Source: an uncultured Collinsella sp. | Lineage (GTDB): Bacteria; Actinomycetota; Coriobacteriia; Coriobacteriales; Coriobacteriaceae | Assembly: GCA_902492935.1 (NCBI GenBank) | Contig: CABUNJ010000001.1 | Span: 1 to 64,000, forward strand | DNA: 64,000 nt | Direction of reading: 5' to 3' | Shown: positions 41,151-49,441 of the stretch, in pieces | Layout of the letters: the number at the start of each line of letters is the position of its first letter | Position numbering within the stretch: the first letter of the stretch is position 1 | Translations under genes and position numbers: made by a program | The notes under the pieces: generated by a model | Told to the model about the DNA's origin: nothing | Databases searched by the model: none | What the model saw: the letters and a program-made list of their open reading frames with translations, nothing else

Positions 41151-43643
41151 CTACACCAGCGGATGACGTTTGAAATCCCAGGAGGTTTCAAACGAATCCC
41201 AATCGGTTTTTGATAGTTCGCGACACGAGTTGACCATGGCGTTAACCGATGGCTCCAGCTCCTCGCTTTGGATAATCGGGTACGTTGCGATTTGACCCAC
41301 CTCGAAGTTGAGCGTTGGCGAAAGCATGCTTGCGACGCGCATAATCACAGAGCTATTGCATGCGCCCTGCAAATATTTGAGAGTCATTTCATCACCGAAA
41401 ACACTGGTCCCGGCAACATCAAACAAGCTTCCACTTGGTCTGTACCTAAACGCAATAACCCCACTAGACACCTTTGACCAGGTAAGCATCGGCTTGAAAT
41501 AGAGATGTCTTGAGGGAAGGTGATTGCCTAGCGTGGCCAGAATTTCAGAGTTAGCCCGATTGAAAGTAACTACCCAATCGTTATTCCCATACCACTTGCG
41601 GTAGTTACCCCCCTTATTGTATGGAAACCATTTACCTCCGCTCTCAAAAGCTTCTTCCTCCGACTCAACACCAAAACGTGCTTTATCGACTTCAGGCTCC
41701 CACCACAAACGCGTGAAACGCTCGTTGTCACCAGTGGCAAGACCCTGGCGAGGTTTACCGAACTCGTTAAGCTGCTTAGCATTGGCAAACGCATCAAGAA
41801 GGGCATCGCTGGCCCAGTAGGCTATGGGGGTGCCGGGGATCTGCTTGAAGGTCGCGGCGGCGCGGCGGTAGAACCAGCCGCAGTCGGGGTTCCGGATCGC
41901 CGCAAGCAGCTTAAGGCGCTTCGCCTCGCTGCCGTTGAAGTCGACGAGGCGCACGTAAGCGCCCTCGTATGCCGCGCGGCCGTTGTAGATGACATCGGCG
42001 GTTACGTTGACGACCTCGCCGCCGATGGCGTCAAATGCGCGGGGGCCGAGATGAGCCATCGAGACAATCGTTTTGCCCTCGATGATCGAAGAGCGCATCT
42101 TCTCAAAGCTGCCCAGGAACATCCAGCTCTGCATGGTGATCATTGCCGCGTAGCCGCGGTCCTTCGCCAGGTTGAAGCCGCGCTCGATGAAGCACGTGCA
42201 CAGGTCACTCTTCACGTCGGGGTAGTTCTTCTTGACCCACTTGCCCATGAAGGGGTTAAAGCTGCTGCTGCCCATATACGGAGGATTCGCCACGACGCAG
42301 ATAAAACGACGGGACAGTTTCTCGCAAATGGCGACGGCGCTTTCGAGCTTAGCTTTGGTCGTATCGGCAAAAAGGTCATCGGAACAACTCGCGGCGGCAG
42401 CCTTGAGCTCGTCGATCTCGTCCTCTGAGGGATTGAGCAGCGAACCGATCTCGCCCAAATGACTCAGCTCCTCGGCGAGCTTCTTGTTACCCGGCAGCCC
42501 GTCCTCCCCTAGCGGGATGCTCGAGAGCACGGTAACGTCGGCGCGAACGCCACGCCTAAAGAAGCGACGGTCGTGCTCGCGGGCGCACATGGCAAGCGCC
42601 AGCTCCGCGATCTGTGCCGCGCGGGAATCGATTTCCATACCTGCAAGATTTTTAGTAAGAATGAGCTCGGGAATCTCGCGCTCACGATAGCCGCGCTCCT
42701 CGTACATATGGAAGAGCAGCTCAAACGCATAGACCAAGATATGGCCCGAGCCGCATGCGGGGTCGCAGAGGGTTATCTCCTCGGGACTCGAAATGCGAAT
42801 GAAGTCCTCGTGCCCAGCATCGGGCTCGATGTAATACTCCATGCGCTCGCGTAGCGAACTCCCCGGATTGTTGAGCATCCACAGACGGCCGAGCGAGTTC
42901 TCGACCATATAGCGCACGATCCACTCGGGGGTGAAGAGCTGCGTGGCGGGCGCGATGTCCGCCGCCGCTGCCTTGCGCTTGGACTTGAAGAACTCGTCTT
43001 TAACGTCGGCATTGTAGTACTGATACATCCAGCCCAGAACGGTCACGCCCTCGCGCCAGTCCTCGTCAGTGAGGACGGCATTGAGTTTGCCCACCACACT
43101 GTCAGCCATCATGAGGCCCTGGGGCAACAGCAGCTCCATGGCTCCGCCCACGCGTTCATAGACGCCCGGCAGGCAATCGGCAAGCTCCTCGCACTGAGCA
43201 ACAAACAGGTAGCGCCACAACGGTTCATCCAAGCCCGCCATCTTGAGCTCGGCTATGCGATCGGTATCGGCCGTCGTTATTTCCACGTCCAATGCGTTCT
43301 CCACGGCCTCGCTGCCATGGCTGCCGTCCGCACGACTTAGCATGCGCATACGGCTGGGAAGCCATCCGCGTGCATCCATGAAGCGAATGGCCACGATGCG
43401 GTTGAACCAGGTGTAGGCCGCACGGTCGCGCAGCGCCTCGTGACCCACCTCTGCCTGCATGCGCAGCAGTTCGTCGCGTTGCTCAATCTCAGCCGGACTT
43501 AGGGGCAGGCCGCTGACGGTCTCGGACCCAACGGGCGCGGGTGCAGGTTCGGTGATGCCGTAGCGCACCATCTGCGCCTCCACGCCTTTGATGAGCTCCG
43601 TACGGGCCCAGGTGCAGAAGCTCTTAAGAGCAGAATCGTTCAT
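41151..43643 (-). CDS. pglX: PglX N-terminal part: BREX adenine-specific DNA methyltransferase, truncated
   Basis: The 830-residue product contains the N-terminal helical region, the methyltransferase core with motif I DPACGSGHIL near residue 292 and motif IV NPPYMGSSSFN near residue 450, and a target-recognition region from about residue 608. It ends at SWDFKRHPLV, a segment that in full-length PglX is followed by a short linker and the C-terminal domain encoded at 39370-40338. PglX methylates a non-palindromic site to mark self DNA. Residues before about 608 are encoded by GC-rich DNA. The last 220 are encoded by DNA near 49% GC, suggesting replacement of the specificity region. The ATG follows GAAAGGCTCATCAACC. 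Confidence 0.92.
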   Translation of the reverse strand: MNDSALKSFCTWARTELIKGVEAQMVRYGITEPAPAPVGSETVSGLPLSPAEIEQRDELLRMQAEVGHEALRDRAAYTWFNRIVAIRFMDARGWLPSRMRMLSRADGSHGSEAVENALDVEITTADTDRIAELKMAGLDEPLWRYLFVAQCEELADCLPGVYERVGGAMELLLPQGLMMADSVVGKLNAVLTDEDWREGVTVLGWMYQYYNADVKDEFFKSKRKAAAADIAPATQLFTPEWIVRYMVENSLGRLWMLNNPGSSLRERMEYYIEPDAGHEDFIRISSPEEITLCDPACGSGHILVYAFELLFHMYEERGYREREIPELILTKNLAGMEIDSRAAQIAELALAMCAREHDRRFFRRGVRADVTVLSSIPLGEDGLPGNKKLAEELSHLGEIGSLLNPSEDEIDELKAAAASCSDDLFADTTKAKLESAVAICEKLSRRFICVVANPPYMGSSSFNPFMGKWVKKNYPDVKSDLCTCFIERGFNLAKDRGYAAMITMQSWMFLGSFEKMRSSIIEGKTIVSMAHLGPRAFDAIGGEVVNVTADVIYNGRAAYEGAYVRLVDFNGSEAKRLKLLAAIRNPDCGWFYRRAAATFKQIPGTPIAYWASDALLDAFANAKQLNEFGKPRQGLATGDNERFTRLWWEPEVDKARFGVESEEEAFESGGKWFPYNKGGNYRKWYGNNDWVVTFNRANSEILATLGNHLPSRHLYFKPMLTWSKVSSGVIAFRYRPSGSLFDVAGTSVFGDEMTLKYLQGACNSSVIMRVASMLSPTLNFEVGQIATYPIIQSEELEPSVNAMVNSCRELSKTDWDSFETSWDFKRHPLV

Positions 43644-43709
43644 GGTTGATGAGCCTTTCTAAACGCCATAAGCCACCGGTGCGCGCTTTGGCACCGGTGG
43701 CTCCGCGGG

Positions 43710-46700
43710 TTAGTTGATACGGATCTCGTCGTTTGCAGCGAGCGCCTGCATAAGGCGGGAGCGCAGTTCGTCCACGTAGCGCTCCACGTCCTCTGCGGAC
43801 AAGAGACGACTCGGCTTGGCCAGATCGGCGCGGCGCACAGTCTTGATCTTGCGCTGGGGCTTGGGCGCGGGCACGGGAGCAGACGGTGCGGCGCCCCTGT
43901 TGGAGACCTTCTTGACCACCTCGCCCGTACTCATGACCTCGGTGGTGCGGCGCTCGTTGTCCATACGCACGCGGGCCTCATCCACAGCGTCATACATCTC
44001 GTTGGCCGCCGCACTGAGCCAGTCGCCCCAGTTAGATGCAACAACGCTCAGTTCGTTGAGACTTTGAGCACTGTGGGCACGGTTTTTGAACGACTCGTAT
44101 TTAGTGCCGGCGTCTGCTATGGCATCCTTGGCCTGATTGACAAAGCCCTTTTGACTCTCGGCCTGCGCCCGCAGGTCTTGCAGATCGCTCTCGATGCGAC
44201 ACAAAAACTCATTGCGGCGGATGCCCAACAGCTTTTTCATGTCATCCTCGACGGGATCCATAAGCGGCTGCAGGTCTTTAATACGGCCGTAGGGCTTGGG
44301 ATCTTTGAGGATCTCACGAACCGTTGCCACGTTCTCCACCGCACCGGGAATGTCATCGGAGGCATACTCGATACCCTCGGTGCGGTTCAAGAAATCCCTG
44401 GCGTGGTCAAACGCTGTTCGTTGATTGGACTCGAAGAACTCAACCACCTTGTCAAAGTCTTCCTTGGCATCGAGCAAACGCTCCTCATGCTTGGTGAACG
44501 TGGTCAAGAACGCCTCGGCCTCGTTCTGGTCCTTAAGGACGTCGGCCACCTCCGAGCGCATCTTCTCGCACTCGTCCTCACCGGGATACGGGTAGGCCGG
44601 CTTGATGCCCGTGTAGTAGTCGCGTGCCATGGCGAGGCACGCCTCGCGCAAGCCCTCAAGGCGCTCTTTGAGCTCGGCCACGAGCTTATCCTCGTTGGAG
44701 GGCACGGTCTTGAGATCAAACAGGTCACACATGAGTTCGCCCGTGGCGCGTAGCAACCGGTCGCTCATGCGCATGCGCAAGCGCACCTGGGCCTTATCGG
44801 CATCCTTGCGCAGGAGCGCCACCATGCGGCTGTCGTTAGCTTGAACCGTCTGACCGCCAAACAGCACCTGCGCGCGCTGCTCCACCACAAGCTGCGCCAC
44901 CACATTTGCGATGTCGACCTCGCGCCAGCCAAAGGGCTTTTGCTGGTACTGGCGCTGGATATCGCCCATAGCGGTATCCAGGTGGCGCTGGTGCTGCACT
45001 TTGAGGTAGTCCTCGACCTCTTTGAGCGCACGCGTGTTACCTGCATCCATGCCAGCGAGCCCCACTTGAACGTTGCCCACCAGAGTAGAGCGAATATCGG
45101 AATCGCTCGTGACCGGCGCGCCGATATAGTCGGCCTTTTCAAAGACCACATCGCACAGCTGCGCCAGCACCTGCTCAAAGACCTGAGCGGGTTTGGCAGC
45201 ACGGATCTCAATCATGCGCCCGTTGACGGCGCATCGTGCATGGAGCACCGCCTCAGCCAAAAGGGCGTCAGCCTCTTTCTCGTTAAAGTCCTTCTCGCGC
45301 ATTTTGGCCTCGACAATCTGGCGGGTACTCGGCGGTAGCTCCTGCAGATTGCGCGTCTGGGCGTACATGCGAATCTTAGCGGCGTTGACGAGTGGGGCCC
45401 AATAATCCACCTCGTCGCTCAAGGCCACGATGGCCTTATCCACGGATTTCAATGCCAGCTCGACATCGTCCGAACGGCCCAGATCGCTGGCCATGGTCAC
45501 CACGGAAAGTTCCATGCCGCCCATGCTGGTACCGTGGATTGAGCCGTCCACATAGCGGTCAAACGGAAAGTCGTTGGCCCCGCGGTTGAGTTTGCGCGCA
45601 GTGTAGATGCTTTCGAACAGGCGCTTCTTGATGTACTCAATCACCTTCGCGTTGTCGATCGGGGTGCGTGCGATCTCCTGCGCTATCTCCTGCTCCTCGT
45701 CGGTGAGGAAGCTATAGGTATCGCCCTGGCGTGCCACGTAGCTCTCGCGCTCCAAGCGGGCGAGAGATTCCTTGACGCGGTCCTTAAGGGCGCGCTTGTC
45801 CACGTCCAGGCTATCGATCATAAGGATGGAGATGTTCTCGACCGTGGCCTTGACGTAGCCGATGTAGCGGATCAAGTATAGGAGCTTAAGAACCCGGACA
45901 TCGTAGCTCTCAAGACCCTCTGCGTTTTCAGCCGCGCGCTCCGCACAGACGACGACCTGAATGATGCCGTGCTCCAAATCCTTGGAGATTGTGTCGAAGA
46001 AGCGCCAGAACGGCACGAGTGCACCAGTCTGGTCATGCTGGATGGCCTGAGCGCTCTCCTGAAACGCGCTCAGCATGGAGCGCTCGCCCGTGGACATGTG
46101 CTTGGCCTTAACACCGTGCTTGCGTACCTCGGTCATCACGTCGGGCAGAAGCTTAAACTGGTAGCCCACAAACGGGTAGCTGGCCACAAAATCCTTGGAG
46201 TTGGCGAAGCCGGCAAGGTCGGAGCGCGAGCCACCCTCGAAGGTAAAGTTGTTTTTGAGGACGGCGGCGTCTTGCTCGTAGATCTGTGCAAGCATATCGG
46301 CCGCCGGCGCGGTCTTCTCGAGCACACGGCGCTGGATAACCTCGTCCACGCTGGAGCTGGAGAGCGAAAGGCGGGTATTGAAGCGGCCTTGGATCTTTGA
46401 AAAGTCGTTGCCCACGGGCAGGCTCAGGTTGTCGATGGCCTCCTGGCTCGTAACCATCACCCACACGCGGCCACCGCAGGCGGCACCCAGCTCCTCGACG
46501 ATGGTCTGAAGACTCAACATAAGGCTTGGATCCCGGTCGTTTGTAATAAACTGACCCACCTCGTCGACCATAAAGAGCAAACGGTAGTTGCCGCCGTGGG
46601 CCGCTGTCTGAGCGTCTACGTAGTCCTTGACCTTTTTGGCAAAGACATCGGGGGCCAAAACCTCGTCCCCAGAACCCTCAAGCCAGTTCCATGCGGCCTT

Positions 46701-47372
46701 TTCGCTCATGCCGAGCACGCTCTGCAGCACCTCGACGACGTCATCCTCAAAGTAGCTGTAGGTGTCGCGGGTCTGGAGCCAGGACTCGCCGTTCACGCGC
46801 TCAAAGGCCTCGCGGAACTCCTGGGTCTTGCCCAGGGAATCGATGTGTTCCTCGAGCTTTGCAAGCTTTAGGTCCTCGCCGTAGAAGCCGCGCGCCTCGT
46901 AGAACATGCGCTCAAAGCCGCGAAGCAGCGCCGTGGGAGCCGTATCGCCCTGCTTCCACTGGCCCGCCTTGCTATCGATGTTAAAGAGGATGGCCTGCGT
47001 GGACACCGAGCAGGCGCGCTCCATGGCAGCCTCAACCATGGGGTCGACGATCTTGCCGTCAAAGTAGCGGATGGCGCTCTTGCCGCCGATCTGGCGATTC
47101 TCGAGCAGGTAGCTAAGCATCTTGAGGAAGTGCGATTTACCGGAACCGAAGAAACCACTGATCCACACACCGATCTTGTCGGTGGGCACATCGATGGCAT
47201 CGCCGTAGGCCTTGAAGAACGTGGCAAAGTGCCTCTGCAACTCGCGCGTCACCACGTACTCGTCAAGCTCCTGGCGGATGGACCCATCTTTTGAATCCTG
47301 GACCTTGACCACGCCGTTGATGGAGCGGTTAATGTCTTTTGCAAAGAGGTCGCGAATGATTGTGTTGTCCAT
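43710..47372 (-). CDS. brxC: BREX ATPase BrxC (PglY-like)
   Basis: The 1,220-residue protein is the large P-loop ATPase of type I BREX. The Walker A motif is in WISGFFGSGKSHFLKM (residues 70-85). The Walker B-type segment NYRLLFMVDEVGQFI lies near residue 275. Long coiled-coil-rich regions follow, and the C-terminus has a Pro-rich linker (APSAPVPAPKPQRKIK) before a final helical domain. BrxC is thought to energise the complex with BrxB, PglX and PglZ. The ATG at 47372 follows CCCAAAGGAGCAACC; an in-frame extension upstream was rejected. Confidence 0.95.
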   Translation of the reverse strand: MDNTIIRDLFAKDINRSINGVVKVQDSKDGSIRQELDEYVVTRELQRHFATFFKAYGDAIDVPTDKIGVWISGFFGSGKSHFLKMLSYLLENRQIGGKSAIRYFDGKIVDPMVEAAMERACSVSTQAILFNIDSKAGQWKQGDTAPTALLRGFERMFYEARGFYGEDLKLAKLEEHIDSLGKTQEFREAFERVNGESWLQTRDTYSYFEDDVVEVLQSVLGMSEKAAWNWLEGSGDEVLAPDVFAKKVKDYVDAQTAAHGGNYRLLFMVDEVGQFITNDRDPSLMLSLQTIVEELGAACGGRVWVMVTSQEAIDNLSLPVGNDFSKIQGRFNTRLSLSSSSVDEVIQRRVLEKTAPAADMLAQIYEQDAAVLKNNFTFEGGSRSDLAGFANSKDFVASYPFVGYQFKLLPDVMTEVRKHGVKAKHMSTGERSMLSAFQESAQAIQHDQTGALVPFWRFFDTISKDLEHGIIQVVVCAERAAENAEGLESYDVRVLKLLYLIRYIGYVKATVENISILMIDSLDVDKRALKDRVKESLARLERESYVARQGDTYSFLTDEEQEIAQEIARTPIDNAKVIEYIKKRLFESIYTARKLNRGANDFPFDRYVDGSIHGTSMGGMELSVVTMASDLGRSDDVELALKSVDKAIVALSDEVDYWAPLVNAAKIRMYAQTRNLQELPPSTRQIVEAKMREKDFNEKEADALLAEAVLHARCAVNGRMIEIRAAKPAQVFEQVLAQLCDVVFEKADYIGAPVTSDSDIRSTLVGNVQVGLAGMDAGNTRALKEVEDYLKVQHQRHLDTAMGDIQRQYQQKPFGWREVDIANVVAQLVVEQRAQVLFGGQTVQANDSRMVALLRKDADKAQVRLRMRMSDRLLRATGELMCDLFDLKTVPSNEDKLVAELKERLEGLREACLAMARDYYTGIKPAYPYPGEDECEKMRSEVADVLKDQNEAEAFLTTFTKHEERLLDAKEDFDKVVEFFESNQRTAFDHARDFLNRTEGIEYASDDIPGAVENVATVREILKDPKPYGRIKDLQPLMDPVEDDMKKLLGIRRNEFLCRIESDLQDLRAQAESQKGFVNQAKDAIADAGTKYESFKNRAHSAQSLNELSVVASNWGDWLSAAANEMYDAVDEARVRMDNERRTTEVMSTGEVVKKVSNRGAAPSAPVPAPKPQRKIKTVRRADLAKPSRLLSAEDVERYVDELRSRLMQALAANDEIRIN

Positions 47373-47450
47373 GGTTGCTCCTTTGGGTTTGGGAACGTTA
47401 TGGCATAGGGTTGTTACCGGCGGCAGGGACATGCCTGCGGGGAGCCGTGC

Positions 47451-48143
47451 TTACGAGATATCGATGGCGCGGTAGTAGTTGTCGGCCGGCAGACGGTTAA
47501 AGAGCTGGAAAGAAGAGCCGTTGAAACTGCCCGGATAGGCGGCGACCACAGGCACCTCATCAAAATCCGCAAGCATGCAGTGGAGAAGCGTGTGCATGCG
47601 AAAGAACGGGAAGACCTCACCTGCACCGGTGAGGAGAATGACGTCTCCGGGCGCGAACGGCTCGGTCTGCTCAAGGATGTACGCGGCAACTTTCTCGGGC
47701 GAGGCGAACTTGGCCACGTCCTCGAGCACGCGCTGGGTACTGCGGCGCTCCTCTTGGTGCGGGATAGCCTTGAGGACACGGCGCTTTTCGAGAATTGCCA
47801 GCACGGCGTCGTAAAGGTTCACGACCTTGAGCGTGCACGGAAGCTTGTCGGCCTCGGCATCGCGTGAAAGGGTGTCAAATAATGCACGCGCCTCAAACTC
47901 CAGCGCGGGGTCATAGCAAAAGGTGTGGAAGCCGATCTCATTGCCTATGCCCTTGTTGGCCAAAAAGTCCTCGCTGCACAGGCACTCGCGCAGAAGCTGC
48001 GCACGGCGCTCAAATTCCTGACTGGCGCGCTCGGAGCGGACATGCGCCGCCACGACGCTCTTGCGGGAATGGATGCCGATATTGGTGGTGAGATCGGTCG
48101 CCGGGGTGATAACAGGGTCGACGGCGCTTTTGACGGGAGCCAC
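47451..48143 (-). CDS. brxB: BREX protein BrxB (DUF1788)
   Basis: The 230-residue protein matches BrxB/DUF1788: FHTFCYDPALEFEAR near residue 72, LKVVNLYDAVLAILE near residue 103, and the C-terminal DVILLTGAGEVFPFFRMHTLL and VVAAYPGSFNGSSFQLF blocks. BrxB is a core, non-enzymatic component that supports the PglX-PglZ-BrxC assembly. It starts with GTG one base after the brxA stop codon, so the two are translationally coupled. A 78-base gap precedes brxC. Confidence 0.93.
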   Translation of the reverse strand: MAPVKSAVDPVITPATDLTTNIGIHSRKSVVAAHVRSERASQEFERRAQLLRECLCSEDFLANKGIGNEIGFHTFCYDPALEFEARALFDTLSRDAEADKLPCTLKVVNLYDAVLAILEKRRVLKAIPHQEERRSTQRVLEDVAKFASPEKVAAYILEQTEPFAPGDVILLTGAGEVFPFFRMHTLLHCMLADFDEVPVVAAYPGSFNGSSFQLFNRLPADNYYRAIDIS

Positions 48144-48144
48144 G

Positions 48145-48795
48145 CTACATCACCACCCTGCCGGTAAGGGCCGCGATAAGCGACTGCTCGCCCAGCTGAA
48201 CCAAGGCTCGCTCGACATCGGAATCGAGGAAGAGCGGTGACAGGCGCTCGGACTCCGGGCTCTGGCCCTCGCCGATAAGGCCGGCATGGCGGAGCGTCTG
48301 GCGGAGCGAGCCCTTAATGCGCTTGACCGTGGCCTCAGTCCAGCGGGCCGCGTCCGGATACTCCGTGGTAAAGCGTGTCATAAAGGCGTTGAGGTCAACC
48401 GCCGTAAAGGCATAATCGAAGTTTTGTAGGCGCTCCCCTACCTCGACGAGCACGAGCTCGCGCACGATATCGTAGCGGCAGATCATGCTGTAGAAGATGG
48501 CCTGGTCCGCCTGCGTGGGAGTGCCGGATGCCATGAGGTTGGTTAGGGATGACGCAGCCTCGACGGCGGTTTTGGGGTCGATGCCGCGCGCGGCGCATAC
48601 GGCGTCCGTGGGCACCATGGCGTCAAGGCGGCGAAGGCACACGGTTGCGCGGTTGGCGACCATGCGCTCCGTGGGATATTGAAAGAGGTTCTCGCTCTTT
48701 ACGCGTACAATGACCTGCTCGTCGCTTGCGCCCTGCATACGAAGGGCAGCGACGATGCGCATCTCATGCGGGAGGAATTGCTCGCGGGTGAGCAC
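48145..48795 (-). CDS. brxA: BREX protein BrxA (DUF1819)
   Basis: The 216-residue protein matches BrxA, a small DNA-binding component of type I BREX. It shows EMRIVAALRMQGASDEQVI near residue 11, a run of helices, AIFYSMICRYDIVRELVLVEV near residue 100 and the C-terminal LGEQSLIAALTG. It is the first gene of the operon. The only start consistent with family length is GTG at 48795, whose G is the last of ten consecutive G. The nearest AGGAG-like sequence is over 30 bases away, so translation initiation looks weak in this sequence version. The next in-frame Met is residue 12. Confidence 0.9.
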   Translation of the reverse strand: MLTREQFLPHEMRIVAALRMQGASDEQVIVRVKSENLFQYPTERMVANRATVCLRRLDAMVPTDAVCAARGIDPKTAVEAASSLTNLMASGTPTQADQAIFYSMICRYDIVRELVLVEVGERLQNFDYAFTAVDLNAFMTRFTTEYPDAARWTEATVKRIKGSLRQTLRHAGLIGEGQSPESERLSPLFLDSDVERALVQLGEQSLIAALTGRVVM

Positions 48796-48804
48796 CCCCC
48801 CCCC
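48795..48804 (-). repeat. homopolymeric G(10) tract at the brxA start codon
   Basis: Ten consecutive C on the plus strand (G on the coding strand) end in the first base of the brxA GTG codon. Tracts of this length are prone to slippage. The in-frame upstream sequence is closed by TAA 24 bases before the GTG, while with one extra G an upstream GTG frame would read into brxA. Confidence 0.8.
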
Positions 48805-48918
48805 GAACGCTTTTTGTGGTTACATCCACAGTACACGCTCCAAGGGTGTCAAAGGCTGTCACAGGTGCGCCGCAACCCGGCAGGCAGGCGCGGCGCACAT
48901 GACAATAATCATACCTGT

Positions 48919-48935
48919 TGGTAAAAAAGTTACCA
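48919..48935. promoter_or_regulatory. palindromic operator candidate of the BREX operon
   Basis: TGGTAA and TTACCA flank AAAAG as a perfect inverted repeat, placed between a TTGACA and a TATGAT on the minus strand. Confidence 0.45.
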
Positions 48936-49096
48936 CGCCCAGAGTGTCAAATGTTGAGCAACAAAATTAAATCCGGTTAACGGTCATTTTCGCAGCTCAG
49001 AAGCTTTGCCGGGGTCGCCCCAAATCACACTTGCCAGACAACCGCGCTTACGAATGCAGGCACGCACACGCCCAACGCCATCCTCCGCTATATTCA

Positions 49097-49124
49097 ACAT
49101 AGAGTTATACATATGCTTCTATGT
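49097..49124 (+). promoter_or_regulatory. inverted repeat over the promoter of the antitoxin-like gene
   Basis: ACATAGA and TCTATGT flank 14 bases that include TTATAC, a -10-like box. Such a site would suit autorepression. Confidence 0.45.
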
Positions 49125-49136
49125 AAGGAGTTTCAT

Positions 49137-49310
49137 ATGCCTGTCGTAAAGCCTATTTCTGATCAGACGCACGCGCTAACTACCATTCAGGAACGCGAAG
49201 ATCACATTCAACGTACCATCGCTCATGGTTACGACGACCTCACCAACGGTCGTGTGCGCCCCTGGAAACAAGCGAAGGCCGAGGCGGATCGGATGCGAGC
49301 CTCGAGATAA
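49137..49310 (+). CDS. small antitoxin-like protein (57 aa)
   Basis: The N-terminus MPVVKPISD resembles the start of Phd/YefM-type antitoxins. The C-terminus (DDLTNGRVRPWKQAKAEADR) resembles a toxin-contacting tail, but the central DNA-binding portion of such antitoxins is absent, since they are usually 80-90 residues. A perfect TAAGGAGTTTCAT ribosome site and a palindromic promoter precede it. No toxin gene follows, as serC begins 131 bases downstream. It could be an internally deleted, orphan antitoxin beside the BREX island, or an unrelated small protein. Confidence 0.55.
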   Translation: MPVVKPISDQTHALTTIQEREDHIQRTIAHGYDDLTNGRVRPWKQAKAEADRMRASR

Positions 49311-49441
49311 GCCCTCCCCCATGTAACCATCCTGTAAATCATAGCGGCGCACTCGAGTTTTACCGTGATGCGGTCGCGCCCGGCGCTCCACTGTGCTAAA
49401 GTATCCCGAACGTCCAAACGACTACGAGGGGGAACTAGAAG

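Larger units (their letters stand above)
48805..49136. other. regulatory region upstream of the BREX operon
   Basis: The 332 bases contain two minus-strand TTTGACAC motifs (GTGTCAAA on the plus strand at 48846-48853 and 48944-48951), a palindrome TGGTAA-AAAAG-TTACCA at 48919-48935 and a TATGAT box near 48910. Together they could make a regulated BREX promoter. No BrxR-like regulator gene lies in the window. The right end holds the promoter of the antitoxin-like gene. Confidence 0.5.

Noticed and set aside
39370..43643. pglX as a simple frameshifted pseudogene
   Set aside because: The two parts are separated by about 810 bases of unrelated coding sequence, not a shift or a stop alone. Both halves keep uninterrupted frames and conserved motifs.
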